Positions 19,820 to 29,557 of a stretch of 39,827 nucleotides of DNA are shown here, one piece after another. Every line of letters begins with the position of its first letter. Position 1 is the first letter of the stretch. A program made the position numbers and the translations under genes. Below the pieces are notes generated by a model, which had not been told where the DNA came from, did not search any database, and saw nothing but the letters and a program-made list of their open reading frames with translations. This DNA comes from Bacillota bacterium. GTDB lineage: Bacteria; Bacillota; Limnochordia; Darwinibacteriales; Darwinibacteriaceae. The stretch covers positions 1-39,827 of the forward strand of contig DUQE01000048.1 in assembly GCA_012837925.1 (NCBI GenBank), written 5' to 3'.

Positions 19820-20145
19820 GTGTGGTATTGATCGTGATTATCCTGATAGGAGTCTTCGCCTTACTGGATTTCGTACGTGCTGTAAAAGGTCCGACAGCAG
19901 TCGACCGCCTTGTTGCATCCTCAGCTATTTCTACTAAAGGTATGGCCGTCATTCTACTCTTGGCCTACGTCAATGATAACATGAGCTACATTGACGTTGC
20001 TCTAGTCCTTGCTCTTTGCGGTTTTGTCGGTCTATTGGCAATGTTACGTTCGTTGTTGCCCGAAGATGCTGATATTCTGACCAAGGATCTGGTGGATAGG
20101 CCAGCACAACTCGTTCATTTTATCGGTGCCGAGGAGGAAAAATAA
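19816..20145 (+). CDS. mrpF: Mrp antiporter subunit F
   Basis: Small three-TM protein, RAVKGPTAVDRLVA; ATGA overlap with mrpE. Confidence 0.88.
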   Translation: MSVVLIVIILIGVFALLDFVRAVKGPTAVDRLVASSAISTKGMAVILLLAYVNDNMSYIDVALVLALCGFVGLLAMLRSLLPEDADILTKDLVDRPAQLVHFIGAEEEK

Positions 20146-20493
20146 ATGGTCATCGCTTATGTCTTTTTCTTTATAGGTATATTCTTTTTCGCTTTGACCA
20201 GTTTGGGTCTGCTGCGAATGCCCGACGCCTATAGTCGTTTGCATGCTGCATCCCTAGGAGATACCTTTGGATTTGGCTTTATCACCTTAGGTCTGATTCT
20301 ATTGGTTCCTGGTGTGGCCAATATAGCCAAGCTCCTTATGGTATTAGGGGTCGTCTGGGTCATTAACCCCACTACGTCGCACTATGTAGGCAAGGTGGCG
20401 TTGCTCCGTGGTAACTGGGTTATCCTCGCCGAACGCTATCGTTCCGAGAGTGACGAACAGGAGGTAGAGGCTAATGAACCCACAAGTCACTGA
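20146..20493 (+). CDS. mrpG: Mrp antiporter subunit G
   Basis: GLLRMPDAYSRLHAASLGDTFG. Confidence 0.92.
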   Translation: MVIAYVFFFIGIFFFALTSLGLLRMPDAYSRLHAASLGDTFGFGFITLGLILLVPGVANIAKLLMVLGVVWVINPTTSHYVGKVALLRGNWVILAERYRSESDEQEVEANEPTSH

Positions 20494-20725
20494 TTTATTG
20501 AACATAGCTTTCCTGGGCTTTCTTGTTGTGATTGCAATCGCCGTCTCTTACGTAAAGGACTTGCTTTATGCTGCAATCCTCTTAGGAGCGTATAGCGTAA
20601 CAATCGCTTTGGTTTGGCTACTCATGAGTGCACCTGACCTGGCCATCACTGAGGCAGCCGCTGGAATAGGTATGACGACCCTTATGATTGCCGTTATCAG
20701 TAAAATCGGGCGAAAGGTGGAGTAG
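20474..20725 (+). CDS. MbhD/MrpA-C-terminal-like (DUF4040-type) subunit
   Basis: VKDLLYAAILLGAYSVTIALVWLLMSAPDLAITEAAAGIGMTT. Confidence 0.85.
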   Translation: MNPQVTDLLNIAFLGFLVVIAIAVSYVKDLLYAAILLGAYSVTIALVWLLMSAPDLAITEAAAGIGMTTLMIAVISKIGRKVE

Positions 20726-20728
20726 GGA

Positions 20729-21022
20729 ATGGCCAATAAAGTAGCAATTGTCCTCTTGGTCTGTATTGGCATGGTGGTACTTCTGGCCATTTCAGAGTTG
20801 CCCCTATATGGTTCACCAGATACGCCGGCCCAGAATTATGTGGCTGAGCGTTACATTCAAGGCGCCTTAGATGATACCGGTGCCCTAAACATGGTCGCAG
20901 CCATCGTCATTGACTACCGCGCGTACGACACATTGATTGAAACGACGGTGTTATTCACGGCCATTATTGCTGTGTTTTTGGTGTTGAAAAAGGGAACTGA
21001 AGGAAAGGGTGAGCAGAAGTGA
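20729..21022 (+). CDS. MbhE/MrpB-N-terminal-like subunit
   Basis: Small two-TM protein, NYVAERYIQGALDDTGALNMVAAIVIDYRAYDTLIETTVLF. Confidence 0.82.
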   Translation: MANKVAIVLLVCIGMVVLLAISELPLYGSPDTPAQNYVAERYIQGALDDTGALNMVAAIVIDYRAYDTLIETTVLFTAIIAVFLVLKKGTEGKGEQK

Positions 21023-21444
21023 CGGACTTTGTCTTAAAACGTATGGTAGCGTTAGTGCTACCCTTTGTGCAAATGCTCGGTCTCTATGTCATTTTCCATG
21101 GTCACCTCTCACCTGGTGGCAGTTTCTCTGGTGGCATCATTACCGGGCTATCCCTCATAGCCTTTAGTTTGGTTTTTGGACTGGAAAGAGGGCATGAAAA
21201 GATCTCTGAACGACTGATGGGTCTCATAGAGTCTTTTGGAGCCCTTTGGTATGGTGCTATGGGACTCGTAGGCGTCTTGCGGGGCACAACCTTTCTTATG
21301 AACAAAGGCGCTGGAGTCCCTCTCGGTGAACCGGGGAGGTTGTTTTCTGGAGGATTGATTCTCTTGATTACGCTTGGTGTGGGCCTGAAGGTGGCCAGCA
21401 CCATGGTGACTTTGTTCAATGCCTTAATGGAAGAGGAGGAGTAA
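21019..21444 (+). CDS. mrpB: Mrp antiporter subunit B
   Basis: YVIFHGHLSPGGSFSGGII; GTGA overlap with the upstream gene. Confidence 0.9.
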   Translation: MTDFVLKRMVALVLPFVQMLGLYVIFHGHLSPGGSFSGGIITGLSLIAFSLVFGLERGHEKISERLMGLIESFGALWYGAMGLVGVLRGTTFLMNKGAGVPLGEPGRLFSGGLILLITLGVGLKVASTMVTLFNALMEEEE

Positions 21445-21445
21445 A

Positions 21446-21844
21446 ATGGGCGAGTTTTGGAGTCGGATCCTACAGAACTATCCTTACGTTTTTGCCTTAG
21501 CACTGTTTGCCATTGGCATCTATACCATCTTGACCCATTCCAACCTGTTCAAGAAGGTCATTGGCATCAATATTATGGAAGGTAGCATATATATCTTGTT
21601 TATCGCTGCCGGTAATGTCAGAGGTGGGGTAGCTCCCATCCTAGATATGACCGACACGACTCTTACGTATGTACATCCTTTGCCACAGGCTCTGATGCTC
21701 ACAGGTATCGTTGTTAGTGTGAGCGTTACTGCCTTGTCACTGGCTTTAATTATGAAGTTGTATCGTTTTTATGGAACCGTGGATGCCAAAGAAATCATGA
21801 GAATTAGAACTGAGGTGAGGGCCAATGGCGCTCGCATTTCGTGA
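21446..21844 (+). CDS. mrpC: Mrp antiporter subunit C (NuoK-like)
   Basis: NLFKKVIGINIMEGSIYILFI and HPLPQALMLTGIVVSVSVTAL. Confidence 0.92.
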   Translation: MGEFWSRILQNYPYVFALALFAIGIYTILTHSNLFKKVIGINIMEGSIYILFIAAGNVRGGVAPILDMTDTTLTYVHPLPQALMLTGIVVSVSVTALSLALIMKLYRFYGTVDAKEIMRIRTEVRANGARIS

Positions 21845-23333
21845 CAACCTAGCTGTCCTCGTCGTGGTCGCGTTGCTCTCCACGGCCTATATTATGCCCT
21901 TGTTGACGAAGATTCGGAGGTTTCGCGTGGCGGAGTACTTCGCCGTCGCTATGTTGGGTTTAGCGCTATCTGGCGGTATCTACCTTGCCCGGGAAATTCT
22001 ACTGCATGGCACTTTCACGTACGCAGTAGGGGGCTGGCCTGCTCCATGGGGAATCGAACTGTCGCTCGATGCAGTCTCGGGGTTCTTCTTAATCACAATA
22101 GGTGTTGTTGCCACACCGATTATGCTCTATGCTTCCGTGGACTTGATTAAAGAAGTTGGCAGTCGGTCAAGGGCCGCTTGGTTTTTGACACTATTCTTGC
22201 TCCTGGTTGCCGCTCTTTGTGGTTTGGCTGTTACGGGCGACCTTTTTAACATCTACGTCATGGTAGAAGTAGCAACCATTGCGAGTTGCGCCATCGTGGC
22301 GGCACGCAATGATGCGACGTCCGTGGAGGCAACGTTTAAGTACCTGATGTTGGCGACTATTGGTTCAGGGTTTGTGTTGTTGGGCATTGGCTTTCTCTTC
22401 GTGCTCACGGGCAATCTCAACATGAATTTTATCGCCCAGGAGCTTAGTATGTCGTGGCAAAAGTACCCGACAGCCCTTTGGGTATGCCTAAGCTTTTTTA
22501 TGGTCGGCTTTGGGGTAAAGTCAGCACTCTTCCCGCTCCATGTGTGGCTACCTGACGCACACTCTACAGCCATAGCGCCCTCTAGCGCTATGTTGTCGTC
22601 CTTAGCCATTAAGGGCTACATCATCGCACTTTTGAAGGTGTTTTATGTCGCAGTAGGTGCGAAGATCATCACAAGACTCCCGATTACCGACATTCTCACC
22701 CTGTTGGGTATGGTAGCGATCATTGCCGGGGCTTTGTTTGCTCTGGCGCAAGATGAACTTAAGCGTCGCCTCGCCTTTTCCACGATATCTCAAGTGGGGT
22801 ACATTTTCTTGGGTATCGGCTTGGGGAACATTCATGGTTTGACCGGAACCTTCATGCATATTTTGAGCCACGCTACAACGAAAGCACTACTTTTCTTAGC
22901 TGCAGGGGCCATGATCAAACATACTGGAAAGAGTCGCATTAGCGAAATGGCAGGAGTCGGCGCTGCAATGCCTGTGACAGTAGGAGCGTTTGCAGTGGGT
23001 TCATTGTCCATGATTGGCATTCCTTTGTTTTCAGGATTCGTGAGTAAGTGGCAACTGCTCTTGGGTAGCTTAGCCAATGGCAACTATCTTGCAGTCCTTG
23101 TCTTGGTCGGGGGTAGTCTGTTAGCCGCTGCTTATCTGCTTCCAGTGCTACGTATGGCCTTCTTTGAGCGTCCTCTTCAGAAGCCCGTTGTGGCAAACGT
23201 GTCCTATGTTCAACTAGCGGCTCTGTTGTTCTTGGTCGTCGTCATTATTTCGGTAGGTGTGGTGCCCGATGGGGTATTGCAGTTAGCATCTGAGGCTGCC
23301 ACTGCACTCTTAGGTTTGGAGGTATTGCCATGA
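21825..23333 (+). CDS. mrpD: Mrp antiporter subunit D-like (NuoL/M/N family), copy 1
   Basis: Proton_antipo_M-type: NIYVMVEV Glu, GFGVKSALFPLHVWLPDAHSTA, LAIKGY. Confidence 0.9.
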   Translation: MALAFRDNLAVLVVVALLSTAYIMPLLTKIRRFRVAEYFAVAMLGLALSGGIYLAREILLHGTFTYAVGGWPAPWGIELSLDAVSGFFLITIGVVATPIMLYASVDLIKEVGSRSRAAWFLTLFLLLVAALCGLAVTGDLFNIYVMVEVATIASCAIVAARNDATSVEATFKYLMLATIGSGFVLLGIGFLFVLTGNLNMNFIAQELSMSWQKYPTALWVCLSFFMVGFGVKSALFPLHVWLPDAHSTAIAPSSAMLSSLAIKGYIIALLKVFYVAVGAKIITRLPITDILTLLGMVAIIAGALFALAQDELKRRLAFSTISQVGYIFLGIGLGNIHGLTGTFMHILSHATTKALLFLAAGAMIKHTGKSRISEMAGVGAAMPVTVGAFAVGSLSMIGIPLFSGFVSKWQLLLGSLANGNYLAVLVLVGGSLLAAAYLLPVLRMAFFERPLQKPVVANVSYVQLAALLFLVVVIISVGVVPDGVLQLASEAATALLGLEVLP

Positions 23334-24799
23334 GTGTAGGCGTTGCACTTGTGTTAGCGTCAATCGTCATCACAACCATCGGAGCCATCTGGGTTGCGGC
23401 AATTCCTGGTGAAGCTAAGACACAGCGCCATTGTATTGTGGTGGGAGCTGCATTGGTTAGTGCGGCCATGGTTTGGTATCTCTTGTATCTTGGTCTTGGT
23501 TCTGGAACGTATCCTGCATTCCGCGTGGGGATAGCCTCCTTAAGCTTGGATCTTACCCTTGATCCCTTGGGTTTAACCTATGGCATTCTAGCATCTACTT
23601 TGTGGGTGTTCGCAAGTATTTATTCAGTAGGTTATATGGAGCACGACACCAAACAACGACAGTATTTTACGTTTTTCTTGGTGTCAGCAGGCATTACTTT
23701 GGGTATTGCCTTTTCTGGTAATCTATTTACATTCTATCTGTTCTATGAACTTCTCACATTCGCGACGTATCCATTGGTGGTGCACAGTGGCACCAAAGAT
23801 GCCCTGGAGGCGGGTAGAAAATATATTCGATACAGTTTAGTGGGAGCCAGTTTCATTCTGGCCGCGATTGTGATGCTCTGGACGCTTACTGGAGGAGTTC
23901 TTGACTTTTCGAGTATACCTGCGGCTTTGGCTACCGCCTCGTCTGGCCAGTTAAGAATTCTGTTCTTTTTGTTCTTGATCGGCTTTGGAGTGAAAGCTGC
24001 TATCATGCCTCTTCATGGATGGTTGCCGTCGGCTATGGTGGCGCCTACGCCCGTTAGTGCACTCTTGCACGCTGTGGCCGTTGTTAATGCTGGTGTCTTC
24101 GGCGTTTTACGCACGGTATACTCCGTATTTGGGGTTGATTTGGTTAAGTCTTTGAGTGTTCGCCCGATCTTACTTGTGCTTTGCTCTGTCACGATCATAC
24201 TGGGCTCTTTGATTGCGCTCAAACAGGATGTCTTAAAAAGGCGTTTGGCGTACTCGACCATAAGTCAGTTGGCCTATATCCTGCTTGGGGCCTTTATCCT
24301 TCATCCCCTCGCATTGGCCGGTGCAATGTTGCACATGATCTTTCACTCCACACTGAAAATTGTGCTCTTTTTTGCAGCAGGGATCGTTGCAGAAGAGACT
24401 GGCTATTTGAAAGTCAGTGAGTTGGGAGGTACGGGTCGTATCCTTCCCGTGACGATGGGTAGCTTCGGGATCATTAGCTTAGGGATGATTGGCATGCTTC
24501 CCTTGAGTGGTTTTTGGAGCAAATATTATCTCATGCGGGGTAGTCTGGCTGCAGATGCATGGATACTTCTCGTTGTCTTATTGCTCAGCGGTCTCCTAAA
24601 CGCTCTTTACTTTATACCGATCACTGTGTCTGCCTTCACAGGGACGTCCGATCTCAAACCGCGCCGCAAGACGAAGGCATTGTTATTTATGCTAGTTCCA
24701 ACCGTGATCATAGCAGCGTTTGGGGTTATCTTCGGCCTGTATCCCGGATTAACCTTGCCCTTGGTGGATGCAGTTGTTGCGCAATTTTTCAGTTTGTAG
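23330..24799 (+). CDS. Mrp antiporter subunit D-like (NuoL/M/N family), copy 2
   Basis: FTFYLFYELLT Glu, GFGVKAAIMPLHGWLPSAMVAPTPVSALLHAVAVVNAG. Confidence 0.9.
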   Translation: MSVGVALVLASIVITTIGAIWVAAIPGEAKTQRHCIVVGAALVSAAMVWYLLYLGLGSGTYPAFRVGIASLSLDLTLDPLGLTYGILASTLWVFASIYSVGYMEHDTKQRQYFTFFLVSAGITLGIAFSGNLFTFYLFYELLTFATYPLVVHSGTKDALEAGRKYIRYSLVGASFILAAIVMLWTLTGGVLDFSSIPAALATASSGQLRILFFLFLIGFGVKAAIMPLHGWLPSAMVAPTPVSALLHAVAVVNAGVFGVLRTVYSVFGVDLVKSLSVRPILLVLCSVTIILGSLIALKQDVLKRRLAYSTISQLAYILLGAFILHPLALAGAMLHMIFHSTLKIVLFFAAGIVAEETGYLKVSELGGTGRILPVTMGSFGIISLGMIGMLPLSGFWSKYYLMRGSLAADAWILLVVLLLSGLLNALYFIPITVSAFTGTSDLKPRRKTKALLFMLVPTVIIAAFGVIFGLYPGLTLPLVDAVVAQFFSL

Positions 24800-24813
24800 G
24801 GAGGTGAGTTGCT

Positions 24814-26709
24814 ATGTATTGGAGTACGGTTTTAATTCTCGTTCCATTCTTGGGTGCGGCGCTTGTGTCACGTTTTCGAAGCTTACGCAGTCAAGCGCTC
24901 CTAGGTATCGCAGTAGGAGCGGTAGGCTTGCTCGCGAGTTTTATGAACTTTCTTGCCCAACGGAGTGGAACTGTCCTACTGTGGAAACTAAACTCGCTTG
25001 GCTTGTTCGAACCTGCATTCCGACTCGATGGATTGTCGGCACTCTTTAGCCTCTTTACCGCTTTTGTGTGGCTGGCTTCAGGGATTTATATGTACACATA
25101 CATGCAACACGAAGAGCGGTCTGTAAGCTTTTACGTCTTTTATTTTCTTACTTTAGGGGCGGTGCAAGGAGTTTTCTTGGCCGGCAATTTTGTGACGCTC
25201 CTTGTTTTCTTTGAGATTATGACCGTGACATCGTTCTTCTGGGTGATCCATCGCAATGATCGAGAGTCTTTGCGGGCCGGTTACTTTTACTTGTTTCTGG
25301 GAATCGTTGCAGGGCTTTGCATAGCAGGCGCCATAGCCATACTCTTGGCTTCTGGAGTGACGCTGGACGTTGGCGTGGCTGCTACATTAGTTGCAAACAA
25401 AGCGACGCTCGGCTGGGCTGTTCTTCTCTTTGTTCTGGGATTTGGAATTAAGGCAGGTATGGTACCGGTACACATTTGGTTACCCATGGCCCACCCTGTT
25501 GCTCCAACTCCAGGTAGTGCCCTCTTGTCTGGAATCTTGATTAAGGCTGGAGCCTATGGCCTGCTCCGTACAGGACAGTTGGTCCAATGGGGACTTGGAG
25601 ATCTTGTACCGTGGCTTGGAACACTCATCGTCATTATTGGTGTTGCGACGATGTTACTCGGGGTAGCTTTCGCTCTTTTGCAGGGTAATGCTAAGCGCCT
25701 CTTGGCTTATCATAGTGTGAGCCAGATGGGCTATATCATCCTCGGTATTGGTACTGCCCTGGTCTTGAGGGGCCATGGCGTTGACGGCGTGGCCGGAGCC
25801 ATTTTTCACTCTCTCAACCATGCGCTGTTTAAGTCCGCTCTCTTTTTGGGTGTGGGCGTAGTATATCTGGGAACTGGTGAGCTTGACCTTTATAAGTTGG
25901 GCGGGCTGTGGAAAAAGTATCCTATGACGGCAATATGCATGCTGATTGCTGCCTTTGGTATCACTGGAACTCCCGGACTCAATGGGTTTATCAGTAAGAG
26001 TCTGCTTCATCATAGTGCCATAGAAGTAGCTCTCTCAGGGAACCCCCTCATGGTGTGGGCCGAACGTCTCTTCAACCTTGTCGGAGTCGGGACTACCGCT
26101 TCGTTTGTGAAACTGATCGGGTTGACGTTCTTGGGTAAGCAGAAGACGGAACTGCGGAAAGGGGCCGGCGAGACTCCATTTGTAGCTGGTTCTATGGCTA
26201 TTTTGGCCGTCGCCATGTTGATTATTGGAACGCAGCCGAATTTGATTGTCAATCTCTTTATCGCACCCGCTACCATAGGGGCAGGAGTCACGGAACTCGG
26301 TCACCTTTCTACCATGAAGTTCTTTGAGGGCTCGGCTATTCGAGACATGATTGTAACTTTACTGATTGGTTTCGCTTTCTTTGGTCTTGGTATGAAGACG
26401 CACCTCTTCCATTACAAACCGCCTAAATGGCTCAGCCTCGAAGCAGTAGGGCAACAGTTCGTACGTCTCTACGTATGTGCAGAGGGTAGTGTGAGCAAGA
26501 TGTACCAGTCTCTCTCTACTACGATTGCCTTAAGTGGAAGGCGCCAATACAAGCGTATGATTGTCATGAACCGCAGATTGGACTTTGAGGGCGGAGGGAT
26601 CTTTACGGTCTTGAGTTTCTCAAACCTCAACTCAAATGCGTTTCTGATTTTGACAGTGTTAGCCGTCTTAGTACTTTATTACTTTGTCAAGTATGTGCTA
26701 GGAGTGTAA
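24814..26709 (+). CDS. NuoL/M/N-family antiporter subunit, copy 3, with C-terminal extension
   Basis: GFGIKAGMVPVHIWLPMAHPVAPTPGSALLSGILIKAG; long C-terminal extension ending in a further hydrophobic segment. Confidence 0.9.
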   Translation: MYWSTVLILVPFLGAALVSRFRSLRSQALLGIAVGAVGLLASFMNFLAQRSGTVLLWKLNSLGLFEPAFRLDGLSALFSLFTAFVWLASGIYMYTYMQHEERSVSFYVFYFLTLGAVQGVFLAGNFVTLLVFFEIMTVTSFFWVIHRNDRESLRAGYFYLFLGIVAGLCIAGAIAILLASGVTLDVGVAATLVANKATLGWAVLLFVLGFGIKAGMVPVHIWLPMAHPVAPTPGSALLSGILIKAGAYGLLRTGQLVQWGLGDLVPWLGTLIVIIGVATMLLGVAFALLQGNAKRLLAYHSVSQMGYIILGIGTALVLRGHGVDGVAGAIFHSLNHALFKSALFLGVGVVYLGTGELDLYKLGGLWKKYPMTAICMLIAAFGITGTPGLNGFISKSLLHHSAIEVALSGNPLMVWAERLFNLVGVGTTASFVKLIGLTFLGKQKTELRKGAGETPFVAGSMAILAVAMLIIGTQPNLIVNLFIAPATIGAGVTELGHLSTMKFFEGSAIRDMIVTLLIGFAFFGLGMKTHLFHYKPPKWLSLEAVGQQFVRLYVCAEGSVSKMYQSLSTTIALSGRRQYKRMIVMNRRLDFEGGGIFTVLSFSNLNSNAFLILTVLAVLVLYYFVKYVLGV

Positions 26710-26722
26710 CACTCACTACGAC

Positions 26723-26758
26723 GACCGGATTGATCGACCGATGATCAACCGGTCTTTT
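26723..26758 (+). terminator. Terminator of Mrp operon
   Basis: GACCGG-A-TTGATC-GACCGAT-GATCAACCGGTC-TTTT. Confidence 0.85.
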
Positions 26759-26791
26759 CGTCATCTAGGGATGCTTTTGAGGAGAAAACTG

Positions 26792-26821
26792 TTGACAATA
26801 TAAGGCTATCTGTTGTACGAT
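26792..26821 (+). promoter_or_regulatory. Sigma-A promoter for flavodoxin gene
   Basis: TTGACA-18-TACGAT; implies the true start is downstream of the ORF-track start 26813. Confidence 0.6.
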
Positions 26822-26869
26822 GTTAGTGCACTAGTTTACTGGTACACCCAGTCGGAAAGGGGTATGGTA

Positions 26870-27289
26870 ATGAAAGGCGTACGAGTGGTCTATGCAACCA
26901 AGACAAAGCACTCCAAGAAGATAGCTGAAGCCATTGGCAAGGAGCTAGGCACCAAGGCGATCAACGTTACGGACAACCCAAGTGTAGAGAAAATCGAATT
27001 ACTATTTATTGTAGGGGGAATCTACGGAGGTGACAGTCTACCAGAACTCCTGGGCTTCGTGGACCGCCTTGATCCAGATAATGTCAAGCGAGTGGCCTTA
27101 GTCACATCGTGTGCATCAAAATCCCAAGGCCAGGAGAACGTGCGCAAACGCCTTGAGGAGAAAGGGATAGACGTTATTGATGAGCGGCTCATCCAGGGGA
27201 GTTTTTTGCTGTACAAACTTGGTCGCCCCAACAAGGCAGATATCCAGGAAGCAGTGGATTTTGCACGGACACTTCAGGAAAGATTGTGA
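26870..27289 (+). CDS. Flavodoxin-family protein
   Basis: VRVVYATKTKHSKKIAEAIG phosphate-binding loop, FIVGGIYGG; ATG 26870 preceded by GGAAAGGGG. Confidence 0.82.
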   Translation: MKGVRVVYATKTKHSKKIAEAIGKELGTKAINVTDNPSVEKIELLFIVGGIYGGDSLPELLGFVDRLDPDNVKRVALVTSCASKSQGQENVRKRLEEKGIDVIDERLIQGSFLLYKLGRPNKADIQEAVDFARTLQERL

Positions 27290-27293
27290 AACA

Positions 27294-27322
27294 TTGAATG
27301 AACCCAGGCACTCGGGTATACT
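27294..27322 (+). promoter_or_regulatory. Sigma-A promoter for Lol-like cassette
   Basis: TTGAAT-17-TATACT. Confidence 0.65.
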
Positions 27323-27352
27323 TATGATATTAGGGCTAAAGGAGAGGTTCAG

Positions 27353-28066
27353 ATGGGCATTGTTGAGCTACATAATGTGAGGAAGGTCTACACTCTAGGC
27401 AAAGCCGAAGTTCATGCAGTGCGGGGTGTGACTTTTTCTATAGAAAAAGGTGACTTTGCTTCGATTGTCGGACCATCGGGTTCAGGAAAATCTACCATCC
27501 TCAATTTAATCGGGTGTATTGACCAACCGACGGACGGGGTCGTGAGCATCAATGGAACTGTGACGCAAGGTCTAAACGATAAGGCCCTCACTAGACTGCG
27601 TCACGAGACTCTAGGTTTCATTTTTCAATCCTTTAACCTGATCCCAGTGCTCAATGTCTATGAGAACATTGAGTTTCCACTGCTCTTGGGAAAGGACAGA
27701 CCGGGAAAGAAGGAAATGCGAGAGTGGATTGAGTTCCTGGTTGAGGCGGTAGGACTAGCCGATCACATGCACCACAAGTCCAATGAACTATCCGGCGGGC
27801 AACGTCAGAGAGTGGCCATTGCCAGAGCTTTAGCTACAAAGCCGCAGATTGTGCTAGCCGATGAACCAACAGCCAACCTTGATTCCAAGACAGGGCAGAG
27901 TATCATTGAACTCATGAAGAAGATGAATGCGGAACTCAATACAACATTCATCTTTTCGACGCACGACACTACCATCATGGACATTGCTGATCATGTGATT
28001 CAACTTCTCGATGGCCTCATCGTGGAGGACACCAAGAAGAGTGCCAAGGTGGGGAGTCTGTCATGA
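27353..28066 (+). CDS. ABC transporter ATPase, LolD/MacB type
   Basis: Walker A GPSGSGKST, signature LSGGQRQRVAIARAL, Walker B IVLADEPTANLDS. Confidence 0.95.
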   Translation: MGIVELHNVRKVYTLGKAEVHAVRGVTFSIEKGDFASIVGPSGSGKSTILNLIGCIDQPTDGVVSINGTVTQGLNDKALTRLRHETLGFIFQSFNLIPVLNVYENIEFPLLLGKDRPGKKEMREWIEFLVEAVGLADHMHHKSNELSGGQRQRVAIARALATKPQIVLADEPTANLDSKTGQSIIELMKKMNAELNTTFIFSTHDTTIMDIADHVIQLLDGLIVEDTKKSAKVGSLS

Positions 28067-29553
28067 AGATTATCCTGACAATTGCCTGGCGCAATATTCG
28101 GCAACACAAGGTAAAGACGCTGATCATTGGCCTGATTATGGTGATTGGTATCATGGTGCTGGTGGTCGGCAACTCCTTTATGGATTCAGCTGCAGCGGGC
28201 ATCGAAAAATCGTACATCCAAAACTACACAGGTCATCTCATGATTACAGGTGAGAGCAAAGGCTACCTAACCTTGTTTGGCTTTCAAGACACTACAGCCA
28301 TGGAGCGGGCGGTACCGAGAATTCCTGAGTATGCAGAGATTGTAGAGTTTGCGAATTCCCTTCCCTATGTGGAAGCGATCAATCCGCAAGTATCAGCCAC
28401 GGCCATGATTTCGCGAGGCGACAACATGATTGCTGCGACTCAACTCTTCGGAATCCTACCGGAACAGTACCAGGTCATGTTTCCTGACAATGTGGAGCTC
28501 TTAGAAGGAGACTTTTGGGCCCCAGGTGAGCAGGGAGTTCTCTTGAACAAGACTGTAGTAGACCTCATGGAAAAGCAGGTTGGGTTCACGTTTAGACCTG
28601 GTGACAAGGTCTTGTTTACGTCTGTGAGCACCTTAACAGGCATGAGAATTCGTGAAGTCGAGATCACGGGGATATTCCAGTTTAGGCAATCGAACATACA
28701 GCTAGATATGGTTTCCCTCATGGACATTTCCAACGTACGAGCCCTCGCAGGTATGGTGGTGGGTCATGCTGCACCCGCTGATCTGAGTGCTGACGAACAG
28801 TCGCTTCTAGGTGCCATTGATGAAGATAGCTTTTTTGACTCCTTTGATTCCCTGGATTCGCTTTTCGCACCCGTTGAGGTTGAACAGGACATGTCTGATG
28901 ATGACTATTGGTACTCGCTCTTGGGTGAAACTGAGTCGAGAGACTTGTCTAACCTGGAAGATACAGGAGCCTGGCAATACCTCTTGGTGCGCTTGACGGA
29001 CGAAGGATATACAAGGCAAGCCCAGATAGATTTCGCCAAGTTCTTTGCGGACAATAATACTGCAGCACAGACGCGCGATTGGATGCAGGCCGCCGGATCT
29101 ATGGCCCAGTTATCAAGCGGGATCAAGAGCATTTTCAACAGTGTAGTTTTTCTCATCGCTATTGTGGCCGTGATCATCATCATGAATACTTTGGTCATTT
29201 CCGTGACTGAACGCATGGGTGAAATCGGGACGATGCGTGCTATTGGTGCTCAAAAGGGTTTTGTGAGGCGCATGGTGATGTGGGAAACCCTCATTCTCTC
29301 TGGTCTTGCTGGAACGATCGGTATTCTCCTTGGAGCGCTTGTGCTCTTTATCCTAAATCGGGTAGGGCTTGAGGCCAGCAACATGTTCTTCGAGATCATC
29401 TATGGTGGCCCCGTACTGCGCCCTGAACTGTCTCTATCGTCGGTTATTATGTCTTTTGTGGTGATTGTGGTTGTTGGGGTTGTCTCGAGCATCTATCCCA
29501 CAAGCATTGTGATGAAAACATCGCCACTCAAGGCTATGGAAAGTTCGAGGTGA
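28063..29553 (+). CDS. ABC transporter permease, FtsX/LolCE type, with acidic ectodomain insertion
   Basis: N-terminal TM, large ectodomain, three C-terminal TMs, ERMGEIGTMRAIGAQ; ATGA overlap with the ATPase gene. Confidence 0.92.
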   Translation: MKIILTIAWRNIRQHKVKTLIIGLIMVIGIMVLVVGNSFMDSAAAGIEKSYIQNYTGHLMITGESKGYLTLFGFQDTTAMERAVPRIPEYAEIVEFANSLPYVEAINPQVSATAMISRGDNMIAATQLFGILPEQYQVMFPDNVELLEGDFWAPGEQGVLLNKTVVDLMEKQVGFTFRPGDKVLFTSVSTLTGMRIREVEITGIFQFRQSNIQLDMVSLMDISNVRALAGMVVGHAAPADLSADEQSLLGAIDEDSFFDSFDSLDSLFAPVEVEQDMSDDDYWYSLLGETESRDLSNLEDTGAWQYLLVRLTDEGYTRQAQIDFAKFFADNNTAAQTRDWMQAAGSMAQLSSGIKSIFNSVVFLIAIVAVIIIMNTLVISVTERMGEIGTMRAIGAQKGFVRRMVMWETLILSGLAGTIGILLGALVLFILNRVGLEASNMFFEIIYGGPVLRPELSLSSVIMSFVVIVVVGVVSSIYPTSIVMKTSPLKAMESSR

Positions 29554-29557
29554 TCCG

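Noticed and set aside
22253-22609. Minus-strand ORFs (60-120 aa) opposite mrp and ABC genes
   Set aside because: Typical antisense shadow ORFs of hydrophobic coding sequence; no RBS or family similarity.
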